A stretch of DNA of 64,000 nucleotides from Gigantopelta aegis. Its lineage: Eukaryota > Mollusca > Gastropoda > Neomphalida > Peltospiridae. The notes beneath the pieces were generated by a model that was given only the letters and a program-made list of their open reading frames with translations, did not search any database and was not told the DNA's origin. Position numbers and translations under genes: made by a program. The stretch is from NCBI RefSeq assembly GCF_016097555.1, contig NC_054712.1:41329562-41393561 (forward strand), given 5' to 3'. Positions 44,760 to 57,247 of the stretch are shown in pieces. Position 1 is the stretch's first letter. The number at the start of each line of letters is the position of its first letter.

Positions 44760-45320
44760 TCCAAACAAGCTACAAAGTTGTTGGGTTTTTTGTTTGTTTG
44801 TTTGATGGTTGGGGGCCGAGTGTAGTCGTCGCACCTTGTGGGTGGGCTATGATTAATAATGAAATACATAAATACTTTGTTTAACAAGTAAGTATGTCGA
44901 GTATTTACCCTTCCCTAAATCTGAACACGCGTTCTTGGAACTGAGATTTCCATATCTAACCGTAATTAAAAATAAAACACTACATTACAGACATTTTTCT
45001 TCTTTTCGTTAACTTTTTATTGCCTCGTTCATTTCGTGTTAGGGTTTTTTTCTTTCTGTTTTCTTTTTAATGAGGAAGCGCCGTTAACTACATCACTCAT
45101 CTCGGCGCTGTTCCTAGAGCGACACGCTGTTTAAACGACACAGTAAAAACACAGTAAAAGAAACATGTTTGTAATTGCAGTCGACAGAAAAAGCTGCCTG
45201 GTGGATGTAGGTGAGAGCGATAGACCCCTACACCTGTTGATCAGCGCGCACCTCGCAACCTACTCGCACCTTAAATATGTTCCGCTCACATTCCCAGAAT
45301 TCCACATTCTCCGCAGGAAT
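44396..45320. other. AT-rich stretch with T-run and (TA)n; no gene seen
   Basis: A T run of about 19 followed by (TA)n covers 44700-44757. No repeat family or frame of interest otherwise. 45090-45300 is slightly GC-richer and contains only the upstream part of a frame that then enters (CT)n. Confidence 0.45.
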
Positions 45321-45548
<228 letters not shown>

Positions 45549-46055
45549 CTCATTTGCCGATCCATCGCAACACATCCCCACGTCTGATTGACGGAAACTG
45601 CGAAAACGTCATCCATGATGCCAGAAAGTATCGAACTGTGCACCACGTGACCCTTCATTGATGACGCGATTGGCATTTCCGGTAGAGGCTCGCGCGCCCG
45701 AAACGGAACGCATGCTCGGAATGACCGCTTTGGGACAGGGCGGACCACTGTTAAGTCAAAGTGTTGTAACAATAACAGAGTAAGATTTATTAGATTAGCT
45801 TTGAAATATGTCAGAATACGAAATAAGATGACAACACTGATCGGGTTGGATTGATTTGATAATATTTCCGTTACGCCATAGGTTATCTGGGGTTTCAGGC
45901 GCTCGATAATTGCTTGGGGCGAGAGGGGACGGAGTGCAAGATGTCAGAAAACTGACAGCGTCACGTGACAAGAATTGGGCTGGAAACCGTGAATCAGACT
46001 TGTTCGAAAATATAATTTATATAATTTAGTAACAGAAAAGAATGTTAGAATGTTT

Positions 46056-46120
46056 GTTTAACACACACGCACGCACGCACACACACACACAAACACGCAT
46101 GCACGCACGCACACGCACAC
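46056..46120. repeat. (CA)n/(CACG)n microsatellite
   Basis: ACACACGCACGCACG-type sequence with short CA runs. Confidence 0.85.
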
Positions 46121-46264
46121 CTCCGTTCCATGCGAATGTTCTTTTCTTTTTCTTTTCAATGTATATTCCGGGAGAGCAGGACCCGACCTCCCCCCCTCCC
46201 CTCCCCCCACCCAGACACACCTACAAACTTCGTTTGCCATAGTCTAGACCCCCCCTGTACAGGG

Positions 46265-46618
46265 GTGGTAGCTAGCTCAGTTGGTAGAGGTTTTTTTTTA
46301 AAGTTTTTGTTTTGTTTAACGACATCACTAGAGCACATTGATTTACTAATCATCGGCTATTGGAGGTCAAACACTTGGTAATTTGACATATAGTCTTAGA
46401 GAGGAAACCCGCTACAATTTTTTTTTTTCATTAGAAAAAAAGAAAGAAATGTTTTATTTAAGGACGCACTCAACACATTTTATTTACGGTTATATGGCGT
46501 CAGACATATGGTTAAGGACAACACATATTGGGAGAGGAAACCCGCTGTCGCCACTTCATGGATTACTCTTTTCGATAACGTCTTCAAAATTGCAGGAAAC
46601 TCAGGAATGTCCCTTTAA
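46265..46618. mobile_element. Mosaic: SINE head, two SINE tail pieces and a MITE end
   Basis: 46265-46290 is a plus head A (GCTAGCTCAGTTGGTAGAGG). 46310-46435 is a minus tail 2 piece. 46445-46570 is a minus tail 1/core piece. From about 46573 the right end of TTAA MITE family 1 follows, ending AAACTCAGGAATGTCCCTTT and TTAA at 46615-46618. The SINE/MITE junction lies at a shared TCGAT. Confidence 0.75.
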
Positions 46619-46809
46619 CATACGTTGAGTGTCTAAAACATTGTAATATTGCTATTCTCGGATATTGACGGTGTAGTTTTTTGCCAATTCCTGCTTTAAA
46701 AAATAACGTGTTTTTTTGTTGTTGGGGTTTTATTTTGTGCTCTCTTGTTATATAATACAATCGCAACAAGGAGATTGCTTACTTACACTGCGGTTATTAA
46801 TTACTGCAT

Positions 46810-49630
46810 TTAAAGGGACTTTATAAGTTGTTTCCTACCAACAGAATCTTTCTGGCGACTAAAACTATTTTTTTCTTTAGAATATCAGTCTCTGCATATC
46901 CAGTGTGTTTGTGGTCGGGAGCTAATGTCTGTGTTAGACATGGTTGATTTTCTTCTTGGTTTTACCGAGCGTACGAAATCTGGTTCTTGGTTTTACCGAG
47001 CGTACGAAATCTGGTTCTTGGTTTTACCGAGCGTACGAAATCTGGTTTGGGCTACTACAAACATTAGGAAGGAGATGTTTTATTTAACGACGCACTCAAC
47101 ACATTTTATTTACGGTTATATGACGTCGGACATATGGTTAAGGATCATACAGATATTGAGGGAGGAAACCCGCAGTCGCCTCTTCATGGGCTACTCTTTT
47201 CGATTAGCAGCAAGGGATCTTTATTATGCACCATCCCACAAACAGGGTAGTATTATGTTTCTCATAAAAATATTTGCTGCATATTCGTTAAAATACAATT
47301 ATTATTTTACTGAAGGAAGGGCATGTTTTATTTAACGACGCACTCAACACATTTTATTTACGGTTATATGACGTCGGACATATGGTTAAGGATCACACAG
47401 ATATTGAGGGAGGAAACCCGCAGTCGCCTCTTCATGGGCTACTCTTTTCGATTAGCAGCAAGGGATCTTTATTATGCACCATCCCACAAACAGGGTAGTA
47501 TTATGTTTCTCATAAAAATATTTGCTGCATATTCGTTAAAATACAATTATTATTTTACTGAAGGAAGGGCATGTTTTATTTAACGACGCACTCAACACAT
47601 TTTATTTACGGTTATATGACGTCGGACATATGGTTAAGGATCATACAGATATTGAGGGAGGAAACCCGCAGTCGCCTCTTCATGGGCTACTCTTTTCGAT
47701 TAGCAGCAAGGGATCTTTATTATGCACCATCCCACAAACAGGGTAGTATTATGTTTCTCATAAAAATATTTGCTGCATATTCGTTAAAATACAATTATTA
47801 TTTTACTGAAGGAAGGGCATGTTTTATTTAACGACGCACTCAACACATTTTATTTACGGTTATATGACGTCGGACATATGGTTAAGGATCACACAGATAT
47901 TGAGGGAGGAAACCCGCAGTCGCCTCTTCATGGGCTACTCTTTTCGATTAGCAGCAAGGGATCTTTATTATGCACCATCCCACAAACAGGGTAGTATTCT
48001 CATAAAAATATTTGCTGCATATTCGTTAAAATACAATTATTATTTTACTGAAGGAAGGGCATGTTTTATTTAACGACGCACTCAACACATTTTATTTACG
48101 GTTATATGACGTCGGACATATGGTTAAGGATCATACAGATATTGAGGGAGGAAACCCGCAGTCGCCTCTTCATGGGCTACTCTTTTCGATTAGCAGCAAG
48201 GGATCTTTATTATGCACCATCCCACAAACAGGGTAGTATTATGTTTCTCATAAAAATATTTGCTGCATATTCGTTAAAATACAATTATTATTTTACTGAA
48301 GGAAGGGCATGTTTTATTTAACGACGCACTCAACACATTTTATTTACGGTTATATGACGTCGGACATATGGTTAAGGATCACACAGATATTGAGGGAGGA
48401 AACCCGCAGTCGCCTCTTCATGGGCTACTCTTTTCGATTAGCAGCAAGGGATCTTTATTATGCACCATCCCACAAACAGGGTAGTATTCTCATAAAAATA
48501 TTTGCTGCATATTCGTTAAAATACAATTATTATTTTACTGAAGGAAGGGCATGTTTTATTTAACGACGCACTCAACACATTTTATTTACGGTTATATGAC
48601 GTCGGACATATGGTTAAGGATCATACAGATATTGAGGGAGGAAACCCGCAGTCGCCTCTTCATGGGCTACTCTTTTCGATTAGCAGCAAGGGATCTTTAT
48701 TATGCACCATCCCACAAACAGGGTAGTATTATGTTTCTCATAAAAATATTTGCTGCATATTCGTTAAAATACAATTATTATTTTACTGAAGGAAGGGCAT
48801 GTTTTATTTAACGACGCACTCAACACATTTTATTTACGGTTATATGACGTCGGACATATGGTTAAGGATCATACAGATATTGAGGGAGGAAACCCGCAGT
48901 CGCCTCTTCATGGGCTACTCTTTTCGATTAGCAGCAAGGGATCTTTATTATGCACCATCCCACAAACAGGGTAGTATTCTCATAAAAATATTTGCTGCAT
49001 ATTCGTTAAAATACAATTATTATTTACTGAAGGAAGGGCATGTTTTATTTAACGACGCACTCAACACATTTTATTTACGGTTATATGACGTCGGACATAT
49101 GGTTAAGGATCACACAGATATTGAGGGAGGAAACCCGCAGTCGCCTCTTCATGGGCTACTCTTTTCGATTAGCAGCAAGGGATCTTTATTATGCACCATC
49201 CCACAAACAGGGTAGTATTCTCATAAAAATATTTGCTGCATATTCGTTAAAATACAATTATTATTTTACTGAAGGAAGGGCATGTTTTATTTAACGACGC
49301 ACTCAACACATTTTATTTACGGTTATATGGCGTCGGACCACACAGATAAACCCGCTGTCGCTACTTCATGGGCTACTCTTTTCGATTAGCAGCAAGGGAT
49401 ATTTTATATACACCATCCCATAGACAGGGTAGCACATACCAAGGCCTTTGATGTACCAGTCGTGGTGCACTGGCTGGAGCGAGAAATAGCCTAATGGGCC
49501 CACTGACAGGGACAAACATTAGGATAACAGCTGATATTCTAAAGATGAATTTTTTTAATATATATTATATACATTAAACAGGATCCGTTAGTCGTAAGCA
49601 TGTTACAACAGCTGCAAATTCAGGATTTAA
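46810..49630. mobile_element. TTAA MITE family 1 carrying the SINE-satellite insertion
   Basis: The left part (46810-47069; TTAAAGGGACTTTATAAG, TTAGAATATCAGTCTCTGCA) and the right part (49512-49630; CAGCTGATATTCTAAA, AGCTGCAAATTCAGG, TTAA) belong to one diverged element. In the left part a 30-bp word (GTACGAAATCTGGTTCTTGG) is tandemly triplicated at about 46955-47045. The interruption carries its own 13-bp duplication. Confidence 0.72.
47070..49511 (-). repeat. Satellite of ~10 SINE-derived units (241-248 bp)
   Basis: Each unit holds the tail 1 and core half of a minus-strand type C SINE (ATGTTTTATTTAACGACGCA to CACCATCCCACAAACAGGGT) plus ~60-bp non-SINE spacer (CATAAAAATATTTGCTGCAT). Units begin near 47075, 47323, 47571, 47819, 48061, 48309, 48551, 48799, 49040 and 49282; the last continues into the rest of the core. 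ACAAACATTAGGA flanks the block (47057-47069, 49512-49524). The 84-138-codon frames are repeats of the SINE, not genes. Confidence 0.93.
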
Positions 49631-50040
49631 TTTAGCTCTTTTCATTTAGTTTTTTAAGGATTTTTTTTTATAGATGGAAATAATATTCATTTACATTATG
49701 ACGTAAAATATATCTTTTATAAACTTCATAGGAAGAAACACTTTTTGGAGCCAAAGATATAGCCACTTCATTCTGATTAAACCAAATCTAGACGATAAAA
49801 CAGCCTATTTCCAAATCGTATATTTGTACTAGAGAGATCGAAAACGAAGTTTAGCAATGTGGTAACTGGCCCTATGAACCTCCGCCATGCGGTTCGACTT
49901 GTGAGGACTGCCACTGAGCAAAACCACACGGTAATTTGACAGTAATAGTTTTGTATATTTATGTGAAATAATAAACCAAACTATTAAAGTGCAAATGTGA
50001 TAATACCAATTTAAATAATAATTTAAACGTGATAATAAAT
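49631..50040. other. AT-rich stretch; no gene seen
   Basis: No repeat family, head or frame recognised. Confidence 0.4.
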
Positions 50041-50258
50041 TGATTTGTTTAACGACACTACTAGATCACATTAATTTATTAATCTTCTGCCATTGGATGT
50101 CAAACATTTGGTAATTTCGGCGTATAATCTTAGAGAGGAAACTTACTACATTTTTGTATTAGTAGCAAGGGATATGTTATATTCACCATCCCATAGACAG
50201 GATAGCGCATACCACGGCCTTTGAATTATCAGTCGTGGTGCACTGGCTGGACAAAAAA
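50041..50258 (-). mobile_element. Truncated SINE, tail 2
   Basis: The tail (TTGTTTAACGACACTACTAG, CCATTGGATGTCAAACATTT) and core (CACCATCCCATAGACAGGAT, CAGTCGTGGTGCACTGGCTG) are present. The head is replaced by an A-rich, CA-containing stretch to about 50330. Confidence 0.8.
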
Positions 50259-50619
50259 CACACACACACACACACACAAAATAATAAAACAAAAAATAAT
50301 AATAATAAAACAAAAAAATTAACAAGCTAAAATGTTCATTTAAAATACAAATAATAATATTAAAACAAATTAATAAGCTAAACAGTTTAAGTGCAAATGT
50401 GATAATGCCACTTTAAATAATAAAAACAGTCTACGTACGCTGTTGTTTGTGCCGGAACTGTCCGGATTTCAGCGAAGTGTCATGTATGACCCGATTACGG
50501 CGGATGTTGGCGACTGACAGTTGGCAGGTGACGTATGATGGAGCATAACAGACGCGTACCTAATGGGTGTGTGTGTGTGTGTATGCTTCCAAACGAAGGG
50601 GAATCCCCCTCCATTAAAT

Positions 50620-51045
50620 GTGATGGATCTAGACCGGTGGTAGAGCTTTCTCCCGAGGTGCGGTGGTTCGAAAGATCAATCCCTCTTGGTGGATCCAAGG
50701 GTCTGATCCAGGAAATATTGGGGGTGCTAAGGAAAAAGAGGAAATCAATTAAATTTTTTTTAAAGGAAACGAGGCACTTGGGGGGGTGAGTCCCCCCCCC
50801 CCCCCTCCCCCCGATACGCCATCTCGTTCCAACCAGTGTCTCATAACTGATATATCGCAAACGGCAGTGTATGTTGTTCTGTCTGTTCTGGAATAAGCCT
50901 ATGATGGATTCCTTTCAGATATTTGACAGGTGGCGCCTCTGTCGACAGCGGGTTTCCTCTCGCACTGTTCGAAACCAATAGTGGAGATAGCCATATATTA
51001 AACACCAAACAGCCGCAGCTGAAAATGAGCTGAAGTGTCGTCAAG
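50620..51045 (+). mobile_element. Diverged SINE split by a G-rich MITE-like insert
   Basis: A tRNA-like head (GACCGGTGGTAGAGC, GGTTCGAAAGATC) lies at 50625-50690 and the core resumes at 50822 (CGTTCCAACCAGTGTCTCAT), ending GAAGTGTCGTCAAGGAAAC. The insert 50700-50817 resembles a degenerate copy of the 16101-16496 element. Confidence 0.6.
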
Positions 51046-51365
51046 GAAACAAATCTGTTCTCTCCGTGCTCACGATTTCCAGTATGTCTTTCACCAAGTT
51101 CATCCCCATTGGTGCCTTACTTAGTACTCGCTAATCAGCCATGATTGGTGTACGTCACTGACTGAGTACGAATACAGGGATGCGGTGTCACACGGAATCT
51201 GAAATATTTGCAGAATGTATTTTTAGAAACAAATTTTATTTTTGTGAAAATCCTATTTGTATGCTGTCTATTCCTATAATGGTTTTGAGGTTTTTTAAAA
51301 AGTTTTATTATATAAGTATGATTGTGTTTGTTTATTAATATTGTGACAAACTTACATTTTTGTTG

Positions 51366-51687
51366 AATATATACTATATGCAGAAATACATATATAACAG
51401 AGATATACATATAGATATACAGATATAAAATATAGAGATATGCATACAGATACACAGATATAAGAGATATAGAGATATGCCTATACATATACAGATATAA
51501 CCGATATACAGATATAGATATACATATACAACAGATAGAGAGATATACATACAGATATAACAGATATAGATATATAGATATAGATATACAGATATAGATA
51601 TATACATATAGATATACAGATATAACATATATATATAGATATAGATATACAGATATAGATATATACATATAGATATACAGATATAAC

Positions 51688-51785
<98 letters not shown>

Positions 51786-52917
51786 CACGGGGATCCTATA
51801 ATACCCGTAACTGAATGAAACACACGATTATCCAAATATCTCTCCTAACTGTATATCTATTAGATCGCTCTGTAACGGGCAGTTATACCCGCGTGGCTCG
51901 TCTCTAGGTATGAACAGAGATAAGATCTTATATAAAGTATATATAATATAGCACGTTTAGTTCACTAGAAAACGCAACAAAAACACAATACACTTTGGAA
52001 TCTGTATTAATCTACGCTGACAAATGTACTGCCGCAGTAGTTAATTAACAATAACAAATAGTAACAACCCAGAACTGATCACTTAATTAGTTAATCTCTA
52101 GGTGTCTAGTTTACACAATATTGTAATCACTTCACCGTGACACAACACCCACACGTGTGATAATTGAGAAACGCTTCCAGGGGAACTTACAACTCTATTC
52201 CTAACTGGTTAATTTTTAATTAACCCTTAACTACTCATTCAGTAACCTTGTAACACAGAATTAATACTGGTACCTATCACAATAAAGACATTAACCTACA
52301 GTTTACCTAGGTCCTCTAGGATGACTGGCTAAGCCTTAATAATTATTTAGAACAGTGAGCCTACAGTATACTGCGTCAGATGACCGGAAGCACCGTCTAA
52401 ATAATATTGGTATAATACAGTATTAAAATATTTAAAGTCACATCAATCACATCAATGTTATACAACAGAGCAGAAATGATATTTACCAAGTCCAAACGGA
52501 CTAACGTTCCCTGGTAGTCCATCCAATATGTTTCTCCCCGATATCTCTAAAACCCTAGCTATTTATCATAAAACCGAATATTGTCTGGGGGTACAACGCG
52601 GTCCTCCCCCTATCAAGTGATATTTCCACAGCGACCACGCCGGCATATTGTTCTTAGATCGCCAGACTTTCTACCGCCTAGTCCGCCAGCAATCCCCCGA
52701 TCGTACCGAACTAGCGGAGGTATTACGTAACTACTGGCCACATGGCCTCCACAACTGGACTGGGAGTGTATTAGAGAGAGCTCGACGACCGTCGCGCAGA
52801 GGTATTACGTAACAAAGTGCCCACCTGGGCTTAAGTGCATATATGGAACTGCACACGGCCCTCTAAAATAATTAATATCGCCACAGGCGAAAACAAAATT
52901 AAGAGCCGTTTTCCGTC

Positions 52918-52978
<61 letters not shown>

Positions 52979-53105
52979 CAAATATAAAGATATACATATA
53001 GATACACAGATATAACAGATATAGAGATATAAATATAGATATACAGATATAGATATACAGATATAACAGATATACAGATATACATATAGATATACGATAT
53101 AAGTA
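51366..53105. repeat. ATACAGATAT-type satellite split by LTR copy C
   Basis: GATATACAGATATA-type units cover 51366-51690 and 52978-53105. (AT)n lies at about 51691-51768 and 52921-52977, with a short GT run before the LTR. The Ile/Tyr-rich minus frames (51135-51788, 52831-53126) are artefacts. Confidence 0.88.
51783..52920 (+). mobile_element. Solo-LTR-like element, copy C
   Basis: It starts TGTCACGGGGATCCTATAAT and ends CCGTTTTCCGTCACA. The sequence parallels copy A, with small deletions. No 5-bp duplication is visible because both flanks are microsatellite ((GT)n left, (AT)n right) and have probably slipped since insertion. Confidence 0.85.
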
Positions 53106-53199
53106 GGCTAACGTACGTTTACCCAAGTTACAATAATCAGTGTGCTTGGGATGTTTTAAGACATAAATTTAGTATACTTTATTTTGAGTTAAATTTTGT

Positions 53200-53624
53200 T
53201 TGTTTGTTGTTGTTGTTGTTGTAAATACATCGGCTATTGGGTGTCAAACTTTGATAATTCAAAACATGAAGTGAAGATCAATATCAATATAAAAATTCAA
53301 GAGTCAAATAAAACACAGTGTAAAGAACTATGCAGAAATACAAATATCACAGATAGATCAAATTAAAATTTAAAGTAAAAGTCAGTATCACGTAAAAATT
53401 GTAAAACTAATTCTGGATGGAATCGAAATGATTTCATCACATTTCTGTGACCAAATACATCTTTTCGAGTTTCTTTCACATATTTACACTCCACCAAAAT
53501 GTGGCGTACCGTCAGAATACAGTGATAGTGGTCACACTGAGGTGGAGGATCCTTCTTCAAGATAAATGAATGAGTTAAGTGAGTATGACCGATGCGAGCA
53601 CGACACAAGATTGTCGTTTTGTTA

Positions 53625-53640
<16 letters not shown>
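53200..53640 (-). pseudogene. LINE 3' fragment: ORF2 C-terminus plus 3'UTR (I/Jockey-like)
   Basis: The minus-strand frame 53608-53363 contains CRARIGHTHLTHSF and CDHYHCILTVRHILVEC (C-x4-C-x5-H-x4-C), as seen at the C-terminal end of many I- and Jockey-like LINE ORF2 proteins. The frame ends in a normal stop at 53363. The 3'UTR to about 53200 matches 13165-13350 and carries CACCCAATAGCCGATGTATT. A (GT)n run truncates the 5' side, so this is a dead fragment. Confidence 0.72.
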
Positions 53641-53677
<37 letters not shown>

Positions 53678-53700
53678 CGTGCGTGCGTGTGTGTGCGTGT
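53627..53700. repeat. (GT)n microsatellite with GTGC variants
   Basis: A GT run grading into GTGCGTGC, at the 5' break of the LINE fragment. Confidence 0.93.
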
Positions 53701-54420
53701 TTCTTTGAAAAAATAAATTAATTTCTATTTCACTGCTAAAAAAAAACCCAACAACGTTTAAACTTTACTTTGATGCTTAATTTGCTTAGGCATTAGTAAT
53801 TTATTTTTATTTTACATGGGGGGTTTTCTGTTGAAGCAAGTTCAACACAAGTGCGTTGTACGGAGAGAGAAATACACGAAAACTCGTTTGACCGAGATAA
53901 AGTAATCAACGAAGCCATCGGGGACCTCCCTATCTCAGCCATTTAACACTGGCTGTGACTCCCTGTTAGTGTTTCAAAACGAGATATCGAGTCTGGGCTC
54001 TTAATATAACACAATAAACACACGCACCATCAAAGAGAAGTCATTGAGAAAATAGTCGTTTTTAAACGCCCTAATTCACCGTAGATAGTGTGTGTGAAGA
54101 TTGGAGAGAGCGAGAAAGTGGAGGAAATTACACATTCTTAAGTCTTACTTTCAAAGTTGCATAGTACCAAAGAAGAGAGTTCCGTGTCAAAGTTTCGGAG
54201 TAAAAGCAACTGTGGGTGTGATTGGTAGTAATATGTGATATTGATTATTTTGAAAATCCACTGACAATAAATAAATACACTTTTATTTGTTATACAGTTG
54301 TTATGCAGTATATACCAGAGGTTTAAACTAATGCGGGGTACCCCCAAAAATGGAACTGCAATTTTCAGCAAAAATAACGGTTGCTATTAAAAACATTAAT
54401 TAAATCTCTTAAATGGTATG
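53701..54420. other. Repeat-poor stretch; no gene proven
   Basis: About 53825-54130 is complex, non-repetitive sequence (GAAGCCATCGGGGACCTCCC, TGGCTGTGACTCCCTGTTAG). No ORF or splice pattern can be defended. It is a possible conserved noncoding element. Confidence 0.35.
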
Positions 54421-54421
54421 T

Positions 54422-54422
<1 letters not shown>

Positions 54423-54488
<66 letters not shown>
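54423..54488. repeat. (AC)n microsatellite
   Basis: 33 uninterrupted AC units. Confidence 0.97.
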
Positions 54489-54491
<3 letters not shown>

Positions 54492-54786
54492 TCTTCTTGC
54501 AGGTAGATTAGATGTGAGGTGCCACACATTTTATTGCTGTACTTCCTGGGTGTGTTGTTTTGTGTTTACTTTTGTAGAATATTTCTGATAAAAGAACATT
54601 AATTTTTTTGTAATACGTGTACTTCATATTTCTTACGTGGACTGTTAATATCTACACACATATTGTCGATGTTAATAGGTACATATTTATTATCGATGTT
54701 AACCTGTACACATCTATTACATATGTTCATATCTACACATATATGTCAATATAATATGAATCTACATACATGTACTGTCAATATAC

Positions 54787-55952
54787 ATGTTCACTACTCT
54801 TTTGTTGTAATTGAGTGTTTACATGTTCACTACTCTGTTATTGTAATGGAGTGTTTACATGTTCACTTCTCTGGTGTTGTAATGAGTGTTTACATGTTCA
54901 CTTCTCTGGTGTTGTAATGGAGTGTTTACATGTTCACTTATCTGATGTTGTAATGGAGTGTTTACATGTTCACTTCTCTGGTGTTGTAATGGGGTGTTTA
55001 CATGTTCACTTCTCTGGTGTTGTAATGAAGTGTTTGCATGTTCACTTCTCTGGTGTTTTAATGGAGTGTTTGCATGTTCACTACTCTGGTGTTGTAATGA
55101 AGTGTTTACATGTTCACTTCTCTGGTGTTGTAATGAAGTGTTTACATGTTCACTTCTCTGGTGTTGTAATGAAGTGCTTACATGTTCACTACTCTGGAGT
55201 TGTAATGAAGTGTTTACATGTTCACTTCTCTGGTGTTGTAATGAAGTGTTTACATGTTCACTTCTCTGGTGTTGTTCACTTCTCTGGTGTTGTAATGAAG
55301 TGTTTACATGTTCACTACTCTGTTGTTGTAATGAAGTGTTTACATGTTCACTACTCTAGTGTTGTAATGAAGTGTTTACATGTTCACTTCTCTGTTGTTG
55401 TAATGAAGTGTTTACATGTTCACTACTCTGGTGTTGTAATAAAGTGTTTACATGTTCATTTCTCTGGTGTTGTAATGAAGTGTTTACATGTTCACTTCCC
55501 CGGTGTCGTAATGAAGTGTTTACATGTTCACTTCTCTGGTGTTATAATAAAGTGTTTACATGTTCATTTCTCTCTCGTTGTAATGGAGTGTTTACATGTT
55601 CACTTCTCTGGTATTGTAATGAAGTGTTTACATGTTCACTTCTCTGATGTAATGAAGTGTTTACATGTTCACTTCTCTGGTGTTGTAATAAAGTGTTTAC
55701 ATGTTCACTTCTCTGGTGTCGTACTGAAGTGTTTACATGTTCACTTCCCCGGTGTCGTAATGAAGTGTTTACATGTTCACTTCTCTGGTGTTATAATAAA
55801 GTGTTTACATGTTCACTTCTCTGGTGTTGTAATGAAGTGTTTACATGTTCACTTCTCTGGTGTTGTAATGAAGTGTTTACATGTTCACTTCTATGTTGTT
55901 GTAATAAAGTGTTTACATGTTCACTTCTCTGGTGTTGTAATGAAGTGTTTAC
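54787..55952. repeat. 36-bp minisatellite, about 32 units
   Basis: The unit contains TGTTCACTTCTCTGGTGTTG and TAATGAAGTGTTTACA. As 36 is divisible by three, a 381-codon frame (54815-55960) reads CLHVHFSGVVMK; other phases are open too (54958-55359, 55372-55647, 55657-56025). No signal peptide or non-repeat domain adjoins it. It is best explained as noncoding. Confidence 0.95.
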
Positions 55953-56210
55953 GAGGCTAAATGACATTTTGGAAACTCTAAATGCGACAATGCAACAAAG
56001 AAGAAAAACACAGTGGAATGCATAGAGAAAACGGCAGTCTTACAGGTTTACTGCAAATAGGGAGGGATTTACACACGTACCAATTCTCCTGAACACAAAC
56101 TTGAACCCCCTAAACTCGGCTGTTTATAGCCACGATGTCTAGACAGACACCCTGCATGTTCAGACCGGTGAGTACATTCAGCGTGTCCAGCGAGCTGGTT
56201 TCAAGTTTAC

Positions 56211-56603
56211 TTGTCTTGCTGTTCGCCATCCATCTTCTCCAATCACTCGGTGGCCTTTGATCTCGTCGACCAGTTCAAAGACCGTTTTGGTGGTTCAAGA
56301 CTTCCAGGAAGCCAGACTGGTTACGTGGCACCGTCTGGGAATCCGGTAAAGTATTTAGGACATGCGATTACTATTGCATTTTCAATTGCCCATGTCAAAT
56401 GGGTCGCAGCTTTGGCCGACATGCAATCCAAACGAGTACATAAAATCATCATAGATTTCTCATTGACAAGCTATACTTGTATTAGTGCAGTTGACAGGTC
56501 TTTCCAGGGTGATGTGGTAAAACGATTTTCAAGTGGCGTCGAAGTGTGGGGCATATTTACAATAGTACCTAGATTAAAGTCTAGAAGTGCAGAAAAGAAG
56601 TAA
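56211..56603 (+). other. Unclassified 130-codon frame outside repeats
   Basis: This is one of the few longer frames not built from repeats. The residue mix is balanced, and CAATAAAC, a poly(A)-signal-like word, lies about 60 bp downstream. I recognise no domain. An ATG-initiated protein, a terminal exon or chance are all possible; chance is most likely. Confidence 0.2.
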
Positions 56604-57055
56604 AGAAGAATTGTTTTCGAATCATGTGTGTTTGTAATTCATTGTACACATCAAAGTGTTCAATAAACTTAACAGTGTTCAAAAGTGCTGTAATATTAGA
56701 AATAAACTGTTAAATTCATGAGTTGTACTAAAAAAAACCCAGATAACTCTACGACTATATTATATGTAGAAGTTTACTTATATTAACACGGTATGAACGA
56801 TTTAAATGTTTGATGCGTGCTATATTTTGTATATATTAAGTGGCAAAACCTGCAATTGTTTTTTTTTTTAAACGTCATCGTGTTTTAAATACTAGTATGT
56901 TAATATGCATGATACTGTTTTACTAACTGCATTTATGATGTTTTAGTAACGCGCACACGCACTCACACATAAATACATACATACATACATACATACACAC
57001 ATACACACAAACACACAAACATACACATACATACATACATACATACATACACGCG
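56604..57055. repeat. AT-rich stretch ending in a CATA/CACA microsatellite
   Basis: Simple-repeat part at about 56950-57055 (ACATACATACATACATAC). Before it, AT-rich sequence without a recognisable feature. Confidence 0.75.
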
Positions 57056-57247
57056 TGCGTTTTTAGATTTGATTGTATTTAGTGATGTGTGCTGTATGAC
57101 TGAGGTGAGACTATAATATACAATTTGTCCGTCTGTCTTTCTGTCTGTTCGTGTGCTACAAAATCTGCCCATGCTCTATACCGAATTAGTATTTTTTTTT
57201 TTTTTTTTAGGAAAAGTAGTATTCATATTAGTTTAATTCGGAATATA

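Noticed and set aside
46925..49294. Series of near-identical 84-138-codon frames as a tandem gene family
   Set aside because: Each is the antisense of a type C SINE tail and core, as also seen in dispersed SINE copies such as 7760-8050 and 12152-12352.
54815..55960. 381-codon frame as a Cys/His-rich protein
   Set aside because: It is a 36-bp tandem repeat; other phases are also open, and no unique domain or signal adjoins it.
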